Below are positions 6,784 through 6,809 of a stretch of 6,809 nucleotides of DNA, piece after piece. A program made the position numbers and the translations under genes. Origin of the DNA: Chitinophagia bacterium (GTDB lineage: Bacteria > Bacteroidota > Bacteroidia > Chitinophagales > Chitinophagaceae); contig RGVM01000143.1 in assembly GCA_010027295.1 (NCBI GenBank), positions 1 to 6,809 of the forward strand. The letters run 5' to 3'. Under the pieces are notes generated by a model. That model saw only the letters and a program-made list of their open reading frames with translations. It made no database searches and had not been told where the DNA came from. Every line of letters begins with the position of its first letter. Positions within the stretch are counted from its first letter, which is position 1.

Positions 6784-6809
6784 CCGCTCCAAAATAGAAG
6801 TAGGTAAAA
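6758..6809 (-). CDS. Phe/Tyr-rich attenuator leader peptide, 5' end outside window
   Basis: Reading codons from 6808, the minus strand gives F-T-Y-F-Y-F followed by GAGPGYLGLA and a TGA stop at 6760-6758. Five of the first six visible codons are Phe or Tyr, the products of the operon's two end branches. The frame ends upstream of the terminator and overlaps antiterminator arm 6783-6775, the geometry expected of a regulatory leader peptide. The start codon and any promoter lie beyond base 6809, so length is unknown. The stop overlaps an ATG (6761) in another frame as ATGA. It is probably not a stable protein; its role would be to report charged tRNA-Phe and tRNA-Tyr levels by ribosome stalling. 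Chance aromatic clustering is the alternative, but the match to context makes that unlikely. Confidence 0.75.
   Translation of the reverse strand, partial: FTYFYFGAGPGYLGLA

Noticed and set aside
6790..6796. TATTTTG on the minus strand, resembling the Bacteroidota -7 element TAnnTTTG
   Set aside because: It is one T short of consensus, has no -33 partner inside the window, and lies within the Phe/Tyr codons of the leader peptide. The promoter is more likely beyond the window edge.
6693..6809. The pheA frame is open upstream to the window edge (FYLLLFWSG...), suggesting a longer PheA
   Set aside because: The PheA family begins near VRVSIQGYEG, and the neighbouring frame explains the aromatic codons better, with a stop placed before the terminator. 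The opening is probably chance.

Overview
The window is one minus-strand aromatic amino acid operon, read from right to left, with no long intergenic stretch. Gene content and protein signatures point to Bacteroidota, probably a GC-rich relative of Chitinophagaceae. These signatures are the DAHP synthase fused C-terminally to chorismate mutase, an aminotransferase with an NYPHMPTG box, an EPSP synthase with a CGESGLGIRMF box, an AroB with DASIGGKNGIDVG, and start codons without clear Shine-Dalgarno sequences. The taxonomic call rests on remembered family resemblance, not on a search.

Layout in order of transcription: a regulatory leader (about 6809-6693), pheA prephenate dehydratase (6692-5881, broken), a class I/II aminotransferase (5867-4677), tyrA prephenate dehydrogenase (4680-3829, missing an internal piece), the DAHP synthase/chorismate mutase fusion (3783-2695), a small IS200-like/REP-associated tyrosine transposase (2677-2246), aroB (2229-1204) and aroA (1197 to beyond position 1). 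Spacers are 6 to 45 nt, and tyrA overlaps the aminotransferase by an ATGA, so co-transcription is likely. The enzymes cover entry into the shikimate pathway (DAHP synthase), the second step (AroB), EPSP synthesis (AroA), chorismate to prephenate (mutase domain), and both exits from prephenate to Phe and Tyr.

The leader looks like a classical ribosome-mediated attenuator. A short frame entering from the window edge reads F-T-Y-F-Y-F and stops at 6758. A 9-nt segment just after those codons (6783-6775) is perfectly complementary to the 5' arm (6733-6725) of a strong intrinsic terminator (stem 6733-6713, nine-U tract). Antiterminator and terminator are therefore mutually exclusive, and the stalling codons are those for the operon's end products.

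Two genes appear damaged. pheA has lost about 55-65 nt near 6534, which removes the expected IENS/IENT region and shifts the frame. tyrA has lost about 8 codons near 4467, which removes the predicted fourth beta strand of its NAD-binding fold. The two damaged genes are the two end-product-specific enzymes, while the chorismate-forming genes look intact. This may be real decay toward Phe/Tyr auxotrophy or an assembly/sequencing artefact; the sequence alone cannot decide. The transposase gene sits inside the operon without visible IS ends.
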